Shown here: positions 27,153 through 36,498 of the stretch, piece after piece
How positions within the stretch are numbered: the first letter of the stretch is position 1
How the letters are laid out: each line of letters starts with the position of its first letter
Source of the DNA: Mucilaginibacter sp.
Lineage (GTDB): Bacteria > Bacteroidota > Bacteroidia > Sphingobacteriales > Sphingobacteriaceae
Assembly (NCBI RefSeq): GCF_025362475.1
Contig: NZ_JANYGH010000002.1
Location: forward strand, 116,430 to 180,429
DNA: 64,000 bases
Direction of reading: 5' to 3'
Notes under the pieces: generated by a model
The model's input: the letters and a program-made list of their open reading frames with translations, nothing else
The model's database searches: none
What the model was told of the DNA's origin: nothing
Program-made: the position numbers and the translations under genes

Positions 27153-28376
27153 ATGAGAAAAATATATTTATGTGTGGCTGCCCTATATTTAGGGATTGTT
27201 GCTTCGCACGCGCAAACTAAAACTTTACCGGTTAAGGATAGTAGCAATTATGAAGCACGGAAGCTTAAAATTGAAGAGATCAATATCATTTCGGCTTATT
27301 ACCACCAAAATGGTAACAACTCTGCGGTAACCGGAGGCATCGGCACCGAAAACTTAACTGATTTTGCCAATACATTTGATTTGCAGCTTTCAAAATATGG
27401 CGTAAGTGGCAAAAAACATACTTTTACTTTCGAACTGGGGGTAGATCACTACACCTCTGCATCATCAGATAAGATAGACCCGAACAGTATTTCCTCCGCC
27501 TCAAGGCAGGATACCCGAGTATACCCATCATTGAACTGGACCATTTCAAACGACAAAACCGGCAACGCTTTCGGATTAACCGGATCTTATTCGCATGAGT
27601 TTGATTATCAGTCTTTTGGTGGGGGTATAAATCTTACCCGGGTATCTAAGGATAAAAATACCCAGTTTGATTTTAAGGGACAGGTTTTTCTTGATACCTG
27701 GAAAGTAATTTTACCGGTTGAACTGCGACCGCCAGGATATGGTTCAGGATCTGACCGCGATGGGCGAGGCGCCGTTGACCATAGTCCGCGTAATTCATTC
27801 AGTACCTCTTTTTCTGTTTCACAGGTGCTAACGCCCCGGCTTCAGGCTTTACTGATCATCGAGCCATCTTATCAGCATGGTTTGCTGGCCACCAAATACC
27901 AGCGTGATTATTTTACTGATGGCTCTGAACGGGTAGAAAGCCTTCCCGGTAGTCGATATAAACTCCCCATAGCCGTACGATTTAACTATTTCCTGGATGA
28001 TCATTTTGTGATCCGGACGTTTTACCGTTACTATATGGATAGTTGGGGTATCCGGGCCCATACTGCAGAATTGGAAATACCTATTAAGCTAACTTCATTT
28101 GTATCAGTAAGCCCTTATTACCGGTATAATAACCAGCAGGGTACACGCTATTTTGCGCCTTATGGGCAGCATAATCCTACAGATACATATTACACCAGCG
28201 ATTATGACCTGTCTACATTACATAGCAATTTTGTTGGGGCCAATATAAGGTTGTCTCCGCCTACAGGTGTGTTTGGTTGGCAGCATTTCAATTCGCTGGA
28301 GATTAGGGCAGGCCACTACATGCGCTCTACCGGATTGAATTCAAATATTGTAACGCTGGCCATGAAGTTCAAATAA
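27153..28376 (+). CDS. DUF3570 outer-membrane protein
   Basis: The 407-residue secreted protein has a signal peptide (about 1-20, ending SHAQT) followed by amphipathic beta-strands rich in Tyr/Phe and short polar turns, ending in aromatic MKFK. The pattern indicates a beta-barrel. DUF3570 proteins co-occur with ApbE, DUF4266 and thioredoxin genes, as here. It might expose or pass on whatever the cluster modifies, but function is unknown. It starts 14 bp after the DUF4266 gene. Confidence 0.85.
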   Translation: MRKIYLCVAALYLGIVASHAQTKTLPVKDSSNYEARKLKIEEINIISAYYHQNGNNSAVTGGIGTENLTDFANTFDLQLSKYGVSGKKHTFTFELGVDHYTSASSDKIDPNSISSASRQDTRVYPSLNWTISNDKTGNAFGLTGSYSHEFDYQSFGGGINLTRVSKDKNTQFDFKGQVFLDTWKVILPVELRPPGYGSGSDRDGRGAVDHSPRNSFSTSFSVSQVLTPRLQALLIIEPSYQHGLLATKYQRDYFTDGSERVESLPGSRYKLPIAVRFNYFLDDHFVIRTFYRYYMDSWGIRAHTAELEIPIKLTSFVSVSPYYRYNNQQGTRYFAPYGQHNPTDTYYTSDYDLSTLHSNFVGANIRLSPPTGVFGWQHFNSLEIRAGHYMRSTGLNSNIVTLAMKFK

Positions 28377-28402
28377 TATACCCGTTAATAAAACAAGTGT
28401 AA

Positions 28403-29092
28403 ATGCATCACGAACACCATGTAACCAGTTCAGAAACCATCAGAGATATCGTGATAGGTATGTCTGATGGGTTAACAGTCCCTTTTGCTTTAGCGGCAGG
28501 TTTAAGTGGGGCCATCAGTTCTTCGGGGCTCGTGGTCACCGCGGGTATCGCGGAGATCGTTGCGGGTTCTATAGCCATGGGCTTGGGTGGTTACCTTGCC
28601 GGGCGAACAGAGGTAGATCATTACCAGTCTGAACTAAAGCGGGAATATGAAGAAGTAGAGCGCCTGCCTGAACAGGAAAAGGCAGAAGTGAGAGAAGTAT
28701 TTGCAGGCTTTGGTCTTTCGGAAACTTTGCAGCATCAAATTGCTGATGAAATGACAAAAGACAAAAAACAATGGGTGGAGTTTATGATGCGCTATGAATT
28801 GGGATTGGAAGAACCTAATGCTAACCGGGCGAAAAAAAGTGCCGTTACTATTGGCATATCCTACATCGTTGGAGGCATTATCCCCCTGACGCCATACATT
28901 CTTATTAGCCACGCTCAGGAAGCTCTTTTTTATTCTTGTGGACTTACATTAATTTGCTTATTTATCTTTGGTTACTTTAAAAGTAAGATGACGGGCCAAC
29001 CGGCATTAACCGGGGCATGCAAAGTAGTTGTAATTGGCGCACTTGCCGCTGGGGCTGCTTTCGTGATGGCTAAGCTAATTACCGGAAAATAA
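28403..29092 (+). CDS. VIT1/CCC1-family transporter
   Basis: The 229 residues fit the VIT1/CCC1 family of Fe2+/Mn2+ transporters (vacuolar iron transporter type). The N-terminal helix GMSDGLTVPFALAAGLSG contains the conserved D-G-x-x-x-P pattern, followed by GGYLAGRTEVDHY, a cytoplasmic helical metal-binding domain (about 70-130, many Glu) and three C-terminal helices. It would export or sequester iron or manganese. It lies 26 bp after DUF3570 and 22 bp before an AraC gene. Confidence 0.88.
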   Translation: MHHEHHVTSSETIRDIVIGMSDGLTVPFALAAGLSGAISSSGLVVTAGIAEIVAGSIAMGLGGYLAGRTEVDHYQSELKREYEEVERLPEQEKAEVREVFAGFGLSETLQHQIADEMTKDKKQWVEFMMRYELGLEEPNANRAKKSAVTIGISYIVGGIIPLTPYILISHAQEALFYSCGLTLICLFIFGYFKSKMTGQPALTGACKVVVIGALAAGAAFVMAKLITGK

Positions 29093-29114
29093 AGCCTGCT
29101 AACTTAGTGTAAAT

Positions 29115-29933
29115 ATGAATGCCATTCCTGTTAAAACAAAAATTGCATCAAATCAGGTTCTAAAAATCAGCCCGTTTAAGGAAGTGATCAAGCCCACTGT
29201 GCCGCATAAACATGTTGGTTACTTCGAGCTGATCATATTAAGTCAGGGTTCGGGATTTCATACCATTGATGACAGCACATTCGAGGTGTTGCCCCCAGCT
29301 GTTTATTTTTTAAAGCCTGGCCAAACGCACTGCTGGGATTTTTCCAGGATACCCAAAGGCTTTGTTATCCTGTTCAGAGAGGAGCTGCTGAACAGGGAGG
29401 GCTTGGAGATTGTTTATCATTTGCCTTCGCACTTAATTCCTGCAAATAGTGATACGCTTTTAGAGTTGGTAAAAAGATTTCACCAGGACTATCAATCCGG
29501 CACATCACTCACTATACTTAAGGTTTATTTACAACTGATTCTGTTAAAGATTGCAGAGAGGGAAAATGCCTTACCCCAAAAAGATGCAGCGTTTAATGCC
29601 GTTTATTACCAATTTAAAAGCCTGGTTAATGAAAACTACCAACAGATAAAAAAGATACAGGATTATGCCGATCTGTTAAACGTGCCAACATCCCGGTTAA
29701 ATATGATCTGTAAGAACGCTTCAGGTAAAACCCCTTCCATGTTGTTAAATGAGCGCATCCTCTTAGAGTCCAAAACGTTGTTATCCAATACTCCATTGTC
29801 TATCAAAGAAATTGCCGCCGTTCTCAATTTTTCTGATACTTCACACTTTGTTAAATTTTTCAGGCTCAATACCAATTTAACACCGGGTCGGTACCGGGAG
29901 CTTGCCTTGGCATCGGCAGGCAAAACAGTTTAA
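29115..29933 (+). CDS. AraC family transcriptional regulator
   Basis: The 272 residues have an N-terminal cupin sensor (about 20-110; PHKHVGYFELIILSQGSG, PAVYFLKPGQTHCW) and a C-terminal AraC double HTH (about 170-265; DYADLLNVPTSRLNMICK and SIKEIAAVLNFSDTSHFVKF). Such regulators bind a small ligand in the cupin. It lies just upstream of a TonB-dependent receptor gene, whose promoter contains direct and inverted repeats fitting an AraC operator. Confidence 0.92.
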   Translation: MNAIPVKTKIASNQVLKISPFKEVIKPTVPHKHVGYFELIILSQGSGFHTIDDSTFEVLPPAVYFLKPGQTHCWDFSRIPKGFVILFREELLNREGLEIVYHLPSHLIPANSDTLLELVKRFHQDYQSGTSLTILKVYLQLILLKIAERENALPQKDAAFNAVYYQFKSLVNENYQQIKKIQDYADLLNVPTSRLNMICKNASGKTPSMLLNERILLESKTLLSNTPLSIKEIAAVLNFSDTSHFVKFFRLNTNLTPGRYRELALASAGKTV

Positions 29934-29978
29934 TTATACCGCAAATGATAGGTATTATACCGTGATCAACATGCGGTA
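29933..29978 (+). promoter_or_regulatory. Candidate AraC operator before the TonB receptor gene
   Basis: A direct repeat ATTATACCG occurs at 29933-29941 and 29954-29962, 21 bp apart (two helical turns), and overlaps an inverted pair TACCGCA (29937-29943) / TGCGGTA (29972-29978). The position, between the AraC gene and the receptor start at 30014, suits regulation of the receptor. Confidence 0.4.
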
Positions 29979-30013
29979 AACTCTACTTTTACAGGTGCTA
30001 TCTGTATGCTGTC

Positions 30014-32482
30014 ATGAAAGTACGTTTACTACTCGGTTGTTTCATCTTGTTTTTTTCTTATACCCATTCATTTGCACAGCGCGCGATTTTGAAAGGTAAT
30101 GTAACGGATGCCAAAAGCAAATTGCCGGTTGAATATGCGAGTGTTGCCCTGTTCAAAACAACAGATTCCACACTGGTTGCTGGCCAGGTAACCAGGGCCA
30201 ATGGCGAATTTGAGTTTGCCAAAATACCACAAGGCAGCTATCGCCTCAAAGTTGTATTTATAGGCTATGAAACTAAATATCTGAAAGATATCAATGTATC
30301 ATACAGCCAGCAACTGAACTTAGGCGATATTCAGATCAATCCTTCGGGTAAAATGCTGAATGAGGTTGCTGTTTCTGGCCAGAAAATAACAGCATTAAAC
30401 AAAATTGATAAACAAAGCTATAAAGCCGGGCAGTTTGAGTCTGCCAAAGGTGGCTCAGCTATTGACGTATTAAAAAATTTGCCATCTGTTGCTGTCAATG
30501 CCGAGGGCGACATTAGTGTACGTGGTTCAGCAGGCTTCATGGTTCTCATCAACGGTAAACCTGTTTTGGCCGATGCACAAACCGTGCTAACACAGTTACC
30601 GGCCAATGTGATAGATAATATAGAACTGATAACGGCGCCATCAGCTAAATATGATCCGGATGGCCGGGGCGGCATCATCAATATAGTTACTAAAAAGGGT
30701 ACGGCTGATGGCCTTACACTTACAGCCAATGCACAGGGCGGGCTGCCCAGTACAACCGACTATGGCAACCTGGAGAAGCCGAAACGCTTTGGAGGCGATG
30801 CCACCATTAATTATAGGAAAAATAAGTGGGATATTTCGGTGGGGGGTAATTATACCCGGAATGATAATGCAGGCTATCGGGAAGGTGACGTTTATACAAA
30901 AAATTTCACCAACAATACCATCACCCGGTTCCCATCTAACGGAGAAAGAAGTTTCGACCGGTATAATTATGCCGGAAGGGCATCCGTAAGTTATGCTGCC
31001 GACCCAAACAATGTGATTTCGGTGGGATTGTACAGCGGCAAAAGATACCAGGCGCGCCTGGCCGATCTGCTGTACAGCAACACCACTTCAAACCTAAGCA
31101 ACAATACACCTATCAAAAGTACAACCTATTATAACTCAAACCTACAAACCAAAGAAGGCGCTTTTAATCTGGGGAATATTGATTATGCACACACCTTCAC
31201 CAATAAATCAACCCTGATAGCCAGTTTGCTGTATGAGCACGATAACTTGTACGGGGCTACTCAAAATCGAAATTTAAAATACCCAAATACAACCGACACT
31301 ATACAATATGTAAATAACCCTTACAAAAGACCCATCAATGCTTACCGGTTAAAACTTGATTATAGTGTAACCCTTGGCATGGGGAAACTGGAAAGCGGTT
31401 ACCAGTTCAGGCATGATACCCAGGATGGTATTTTTGATTATTTTGTAACACCGGCTACCTCGCAACCCGATCTGGACAGGTTTAGCGGCAGTACCCACGC
31501 TAAAAATGATATCAATTCATTTTATAGTCAATATACAGGCAAAGTACAAAAGCTGGAATACGTTGGGGGCTTGCGCTATGAATATGCAGCACGCACGGTT
31601 AACTTGTCATATGACCTCAATCCTCATATCCTGAATCTGTCCAATCTATTTCCTTCCGCCAGCTTGCTGTATCACATCAACGAGGGTTGGAACCTCAAGG
31701 CGGGATACAGCAGGCGGGTACAGCGTAACAGCAATTTAGAATTAAACCCTATACCCGAGCGCGAACATTCAGAAACACTGGAACAGGGCGACCCCGACTT
31801 GCTGCCGGAATTTATTGACCTGGCCGAGTTGGGTATGAACCGGAGTTTTACCAAAGGCTCCTTTTTTACCACACTATATTACCAGCATATTAAAAACCCC
31901 ATACAACGGCTCAACAGTGTGTATGCCGATACCATCCTGAACCGGGTGTATACCAATGCCGGAAGCGCCAGGTTATTCGGACTGGAGGCGGGAATGAATT
32001 TATCGCCCTTTAAATGGTGGGGCATTTATCTTGGCGGCAACCTGTATAATTATAAAATACTTGGTAACATTGCCATTTTAAATGAGCCTTTTGTCATCTC
32101 CAATACAAAGTGGGCCTATTCGGTTAATGGTAATACCAGCTTTCAACTCAGCAAAACGCTTAGTTTGCAAGCTAACGTGAACTATCTTTCTAAAAGGCCA
32201 ACAGCCCAGGGAGAAGATGGACGGTTTTTTGTACCGAATACCTCTGTGAAAAAAACATTCATGAAAGGGCGTCTGTCTGCATCGCTGCTATGGCAAAACA
32301 TGAATATGGGGGTGTTAGGCGCAAACAAACAGCGTATTACTACTGCCGGGCCTAATTTTTACACTACAACAAATTACATCTCTGAAACAGATATACTCCT
32401 GCTCAACCTTAGTTTTAGTTTAAACAGGTTTACCAGTAAATTAAAATTACCCACCAGCGAAACAGGTGATAAAGAGTTTTAA
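30014..32482 (+). CDS. TonB-dependent outer-membrane receptor (CarboxypepD-reg type)
   Basis: The 822-residue protein has a signal peptide (1-21, ending SFAQ), a carboxypeptidase-regulatory-like beta domain (about 25-110; KGNVTDAKSKLPVEYASVAL), a plug-like region (about 125-225; LKNLPSVAVNAEGDISVRGS, YDPDGRGGIINIVTKKG) and a large beta-barrel of the OMP_b-brl_3 type. The substrate is not evident; the adjacent iron/manganese-type VIT1 gene hints at a metal chelate. It is probably controlled by the preceding AraC protein. Confidence 0.88.
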   Translation: MKVRLLLGCFILFFSYTHSFAQRAILKGNVTDAKSKLPVEYASVALFKTTDSTLVAGQVTRANGEFEFAKIPQGSYRLKVVFIGYETKYLKDINVSYSQQLNLGDIQINPSGKMLNEVAVSGQKITALNKIDKQSYKAGQFESAKGGSAIDVLKNLPSVAVNAEGDISVRGSAGFMVLINGKPVLADAQTVLTQLPANVIDNIELITAPSAKYDPDGRGGIINIVTKKGTADGLTLTANAQGGLPSTTDYGNLEKPKRFGGDATINYRKNKWDISVGGNYTRNDNAGYREGDVYTKNFTNNTITRFPSNGERSFDRYNYAGRASVSYAADPNNVISVGLYSGKRYQARLADLLYSNTTSNLSNNTPIKSTTYYNSNLQTKEGAFNLGNIDYAHTFTNKSTLIASLLYEHDNLYGATQNRNLKYPNTTDTIQYVNNPYKRPINAYRLKLDYSVTLGMGKLESGYQFRHDTQDGIFDYFVTPATSQPDLDRFSGSTHAKNDINSFYSQYTGKVQKLEYVGGLRYEYAARTVNLSYDLNPHILNLSNLFPSASLLYHINEGWNLKAGYSRRVQRNSNLELNPIPEREHSETLEQGDPDLLPEFIDLAELGMNRSFTKGSFFTTLYYQHIKNPIQRLNSVYADTILNRVYTNAGSARLFGLEAGMNLSPFKWWGIYLGGNLYNYKILGNIAILNEPFVISNTKWAYSVNGNTSFQLSKTLSLQANVNYLSKRPTAQGEDGRFFVPNTSVKKTFMKGRLSASLLWQNMNMGVLGANKQRITTAGPNFYTTTNYISETDILLLNLSFSLNRFTSKLKLPTSETGDKEF

Positions 32483-32517
32483 TAAAGAAAGGTTACAAAA
32501 TATTAGCTTCGTTTAAA

Positions 32518-33189
32518 CTACACTTTACCCCCATTGATCATATCAGAGACGATCCCTTTATTATCCTTGCGTTCGGCTAAAAAAACACCAGCCAGGTGAA
32601 CAATGATAAAAACAATGATCAGGTACATACAAAAGCCATGAACTTCTTTAACGCTGTGCCTGATAGATTTGAAAGGTGCCAACAAGTCTTCAAATGCCAA
32701 AAATAAACCGGTTACAGCCATAACCACGAGCAAAATATAAAATGCAGCATAAATAGCTTTTACCGTAAGTTCATGTTTTGCCAACTCCCTTTCCTTTTTT
32801 GTAGATTGGAATTGCCGGTAAACGCTTTTCATTTTACGAATGAATTTTTGATCTGCCAACTGGAAAAACTCAAAAACTAAGCGAAATAAAAATAAACCAA
32901 CCAATACATACCCAAAATAGGTGTGTATGCTCCAGACGCTATCGCTAAGTGCATGTGCAACAGAACCAGCCTGCTTGTTACTTACCGTGGTGCCGGCGTT
33001 CTTTAACTCATCTTTAATCAGTGTTGATACAACGCGGTCATCCGTAATGGTTGCATTGATTAATACTGTGATTAATGAACCGCTGATAACGATGGTATTG
33101 GCCCAGTGCCATACGCGCAGTGAAGTTGAATATTTTTTTGTATGTCCGTGATGCTGGACGTCTTTACGGACAGGTTCTATTGTTGCCAT
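32518..33189 (-). CDS. Cytochrome b561-type membrane protein
   Basis: The 223-residue protein has four membrane helices. The histidines expected for two b haems lie in SLRVWHWANTIVI (helix 1), DSVWSIHTYFGYVLVG (helix 2) and VKEVHGFCMYLIIVFIIVHL (helix 4), as in cytochrome b subunits of Ni-Fe hydrogenase/formate dehydrogenase or free b561 proteins. No partner enzyme is encoded beside it; it could feed quinol electrons to the Rieske or thioredoxin/ApbE cluster. It is convergent with the TonB receptor and divergent from the OmpR gene. Confidence 0.85.
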   Translation of the reverse strand: MATIEPVRKDVQHHGHTKKYSTSLRVWHWANTIVISGSLITVLINATITDDRVVSTLIKDELKNAGTTVSNKQAGSVAHALSDSVWSIHTYFGYVLVGLFLFRLVFEFFQLADQKFIRKMKSVYRQFQSTKKERELAKHELTVKAIYAAFYILLVVMAVTGLFLAFEDLLAPFKSIRHSVKEVHGFCMYLIIVFIIVHLAGVFLAERKDNKGIVSDMINGGKV

Positions 33190-33358
33190 ATTGGTTCTAA
33201 TTAGTACAGGCTTGGCTTAAGTATGTTTTAATGTTAATCAGATTTAAGCGGATGATCGTGATTGTGTTTTTTTAATATAAAATATCGGGCTTTCTTTTTT
33301 GAGCACCCTATTTATCGCAAATAGCGGCTGAATTGTTTGTAAATTACCAAATAAATAT

Positions 33359-33452
33359 GAAGCAAATCTGTAGTTGCGCTATTGTTACCCGATTCATAAA
33401 ATAACAGGTCGCATATACTTCAGGTTGTCTTCAATTTCGGTGGTTATATTTG
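33359..33452 (+). promoter_or_regulatory. Promoter of the OmpR/HK operon, with shared 18-bp motif
   Basis: A Bacteroidota-type -7 element TATATTTG lies at 33445-33452 with a TTG at 33425-33427 as the possible -33 element. The start codon TTG follows at 33467, so the 5' leader is very short. At 33359-33376 lies GAAGCAAATCTGTAGTTG, which is the 18-bp motif of the Rieske promoter with one change. Confidence 0.5.
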
Positions 33453-33466
33453 AATAAAAAGCAACT

Positions 33467-34141
33467 TTGAAAATACTGGTAATAGAAGACGAGCAAGGTT
33501 TACGTGAGAACATCACCAACTATTTGAATGTAGATGGCAATATCTGCGAAAGCTGTAGCGCGTTGAATCCTGCACTACAGAAACTATCAGACTATGACTA
33601 TGATTGCGTTCTGTTGGATATCGGGCTGCCTGACGGAGACGGTTTTGGTGTTCTGGAGTACTTGCGAACCAATCAGAAAAATGAAGCAGTGTTAATCATT
33701 TCTGCCAGAAATTCGTTAGATGATAAATTAAAAGGATTAAATGTTGGTGCCGATGATTACCTGACTAAACCCTTTCATTTAGCAGAACTCAAGGCTCGCC
33801 TGATGGCAGTTTACCGCAGAAAGGCATTAAATACTAATAATAAGCTGGTATTTAATGAGATATCCATCGATGTATTGGGCCGGACGGTGGAAGTTAATGA
33901 AACCGCTATTGTCTTGACCAGGAAAGAATATGATATGTTATTGTATTTTATTGCCAACAAAGGTAAGGTTATCTCCAAAAATGCCATTGCCGAGCACCTG
34001 TGGGGTGATGAGATGGATATGCATGATAATTTTGATTTTATTTATACACACATCAAAAATCTTCGCAGGAAACTACTGGACGCGGGCGGCAAAGACTATT
34101 TAACTTCCATTTACGGGCTTGGGTATAAATTTATTGGTTAA
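33467..34141 (+). CDS. OmpR/PhoB-family response regulator
   Basis: The 224 residues comprise a receiver domain with acidic EDEQ start, phospho-acceptor D51 (LLDIGLPDGDGF) and K101 (LTKPF), and a C-terminal winged helix (about 125-224; TRKEYDMLLYFIANKG, DFIYTHIKNLRRKL, YGLGYKF). It starts with TTG, because no ATG exists before the conserved first strand. It overlaps the histidine kinase start by one base (TAATG). Targets may include its own promoter and the Rieske operon (shared motif). Confidence 0.93.
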   Translation: MKILVIEDEQGLRENITNYLNVDGNICESCSALNPALQKLSDYDYDCVLLDIGLPDGDGFGVLEYLRTNQKNEAVLIISARNSLDDKLKGLNVGADDYLTKPFHLAELKARLMAVYRRKALNTNNKLVFNEISIDVLGRTVEVNETAIVLTRKEYDMLLYFIANKGKVISKNAIAEHLWGDEMDMHDNFDFIYTHIKNLRRKLLDAGGKDYLTSIYGLGYKFIG

Positions 34142-35421
34142 TGAAATTATCGGCACATTATACCAGGACGAGTATTTACATCACCCTCAGCGTATTATTG
34201 ATTGGGGCGGTCATCTATTATTTTGCTATTAATTACATTGCCCAGCAACAGTTGAACGAGGGACTTCAACAACAATTGACAGAAGCAGAAGAATATGTAA
34301 GGAGCAGTAATCAAAACCCGCAACAGTATGACCTTGACAAAGATCATGCAGTGTTTATCAGAACTAATGAGCAGGAGTTACAGAAACGCTTTTTTGATAC
34401 TATCTATTTTAATCCCAAGGAGCAGCGGAAGGAGGCTGGACGTGCAGTTGAGGACCTGGTTAAGCTGAAGGATACCAATTACAAGGTTATTATTACCATT
34501 TCCAGGGCTGGCCAAAAATACCTTATAGAGATTATCATCATCATTACCCTTGCCCTGCTGGCAGGTTTGTTATTGGTGCTTTTTATTATCAATAAATATT
34601 TTCTCAATAGCCTTTGGAAACCATTTCAACTCACATTAAAGGAGATAAAGCAATTCAACATTGCAGATGTTAACCAGTTTAAAGGAAAGGCAAGTAAGGT
34701 GGACGAATTTGCTGAACTTAACGAAGCCATCCGGGAGATGTCTTTAAGGGTAACCTATGATTACCTGAACCTGAAGCAATTTACAGAGAACGCCTCCCAT
34801 GAAATGATGACCCCTTTAGCTGTAGTGACCACGAAGTTGGATACGCTGATCCAGGATGAAACCTTAAGTGTTGAACAATTGGCACAGATTACTGACATCT
34901 ACAGCTCGATCAATAAATCAAGCCGGCTTAATCAATCTCTATTATTGCTGGCAAAATTGGAAAATAAACTGATCACTGATGAGGTGCCAATTAGCCTTGA
35001 GGTTGTGCTGCCCGCAAAAATGCTGCAGTTTCAGGAACTGATGCAAACCAAAGATCTTTCGTTTAAGTCCAATCTGCAGCCCAGGCAGGTGTTAGCCAAC
35101 AAATACCTGATCGATATTTTATTAAATAATCTGTTCAGTAATGCCATCAGACACAATAATCCCGGTGGCGTTATTAGTATCGAATTGACAGAAGATCAAT
35201 TGTGTATTAAGAATACCGGTGCCGGCCATCCGTTAGATGAGCATCTGATCTTTGAACGTTTTCAAAAGGGTAAGGAATCACAGGGCACCGGCCTTGGATT
35301 AATGTTGGTTAAAAATATCTGCCAGCATTATGGCTGTACCATCAGCTACCAATATGAATCCGGATGGCACGCGTTTATCCTCTCTTTTAAGAAAACTGTT
35401 GCTGATCAGGGATTATCATGA
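34141..35421 (+). CDS. Sensor histidine kinase (partner of OmpR-type regulator)
   Basis: The 426-residue protein has TM1 (about 10-32), a periplasmic sensor domain (about 33-130), TM2 (about 131-155), HisKA with H220 in NASHEMMTPLAVV and HATPase with N box (LLNNLFSNAIRHNN) and G box GTGLGLMLV. The H box has MMTPL instead of the usual LRTPL. The G1 box is reduced (KNTGAGHPLDE), as is common in Bacteroidota OmpR-linked kinases. The signal is unknown; the gene is followed by an outer-membrane protein gene. Confidence 0.92.
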   Translation: MKLSAHYTRTSIYITLSVLLIGAVIYYFAINYIAQQQLNEGLQQQLTEAEEYVRSSNQNPQQYDLDKDHAVFIRTNEQELQKRFFDTIYFNPKEQRKEAGRAVEDLVKLKDTNYKVIITISRAGQKYLIEIIIIITLALLAGLLLVLFIINKYFLNSLWKPFQLTLKEIKQFNIADVNQFKGKASKVDEFAELNEAIREMSLRVTYDYLNLKQFTENASHEMMTPLAVVTTKLDTLIQDETLSVEQLAQITDIYSSINKSSRLNQSLLLLAKLENKLITDEVPISLEVVLPAKMLQFQELMQTKDLSFKSNLQPRQVLANKYLIDILLNNLFSNAIRHNNPGGVISIELTEDQLCIKNTGAGHPLDEHLIFERFQKGKESQGTGLGLMLVKNICQHYGCTISYQYESGWHAFILSFKKTVADQGLS

Positions 35422-35540
35422 TCCTGTTTTGTCACTTTTGTTATACAATTCAAATTTAGCGACCAACTACAATTTTGCTTCAGATTATCACGATAGTTTT
35501 AAGGCGAATGCGATTTGCATACGTTTAAAACGGAATATCA

Positions 35541-36299
35541 ATGAAATATCTATTCGTACTTATCCTTGCGTTTTCTACCCTGAAACTTAAAGCACAGGAC
35601 AATTATGAGATCCAGGTTTATGGTTCTGAAACAGTTGAAAAGGGTAAAACCATGGTGGAGCTGCACAGTAATTACACGATCAACGGAAGTAAGACAGTCA
35701 CTAATGGCGAGCTTCCGACAAACCACGTAGAACATGAAACGATTGAGATAACCCATGGCTGGACCCCCTGGTTCGAAACCGGTTTTTATTTTTTTAATTC
35801 GATGGGCGATGGCGGTCGTACCGCCTATGTGGGCTCCCATATCAGGCCAAGAGTTGCTGCACCGCTGAGCTGGAACTGGCCAGTTGGTGTAAGTATTTCA
35901 ACCGAATTTGGCTTTCAAAAAAGTGCATTCTCGGCAAATACAAGCACACTGGAAATAAGACCTATAGTTGATAAAAAATGGAATAAATTATATGTTTCTG
36001 TTAACCCAACCCTGGAGAAAAGCTTTAAAGGGCCGGATGAGAACAGGGGATTTATCTTTTCGCCTAATGTTAAAGGCAGTTATGACGTGACTAAAGTTGT
36101 TGCCCTCGGCTTAGAGTATTATGGCAGCACCGGCCCGTTTTTTCATTATGACACATTCAAACAGCAGGATCATCAGTTGTTTGTAGCGACAGATTTGAAT
36201 TTTGACCCTAATTGGGAGTTTAACGGTGGCGTTGGCTATGGTTTTACGCAAAATGCAGATAGAGCTATCATTAAAATTATTATAGGGAGGAGATTTTAG
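35541..36299 (+). CDS. Outer-membrane beta-barrel protein, unknown role
   Basis: The 252 residues start with a signal peptide (1-18, cut after KAQ), then alternate amphipathic strands (EIQVYGSETVEKGKTMVELH, WFETGFYFFNSMGD, VGVSISTEFGFQ) and end in IIIGRRF with a terminal Phe, the usual C-terminal signal of outer-membrane barrels. Family not recognised. The position after the two-component pair suggests it is a target of the same system. Confidence 0.72.
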   Translation: MKYLFVLILAFSTLKLKAQDNYEIQVYGSETVEKGKTMVELHSNYTINGSKTVTNGELPTNHVEHETIEITHGWTPWFETGFYFFNSMGDGGRTAYVGSHIRPRVAAPLSWNWPVGVSISTEFGFQKSAFSANTSTLEIRPIVDKKWNKLYVSVNPTLEKSFKGPDENRGFIFSPNVKGSYDVTKVVALGLEYYGSTGPFFHYDTFKQQDHQLFVATDLNFDPNWEFNGGVGYGFTQNADRAIIKIIIGRRF

Positions 36300-36437
36300 G
36301 CAAGATTTATAGTCTATCACAATTTTGTTATCTGGCCTTCCGTGGGAATTGAACTTCTCGTTAAGGTTGGTTTACTATAAAAGTACGCTTCTGTTTAACA
36401 ACACGCCCGCTGTTTATATTGATATAGCCCGGCGTTA

Positions 36438-36474
36438 ATAAAAAAAGCTGGGCATCCGTTAGAAAACCCAGCCC
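36438..36474 (-). terminator. Intrinsic terminator of the secreted-protein gene
   Basis: The minus strand reads GCTGGG, a 14-base loop, CCCAGC and then a run of seven T. The stem is 36447-36452 with 36467-36472. It lies 25 bp beyond the stop of the gene at 36499-36963. Confidence 0.75.
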
Positions 36475-36498
36475 AAGTATCTTGATAACACCAAAGTG

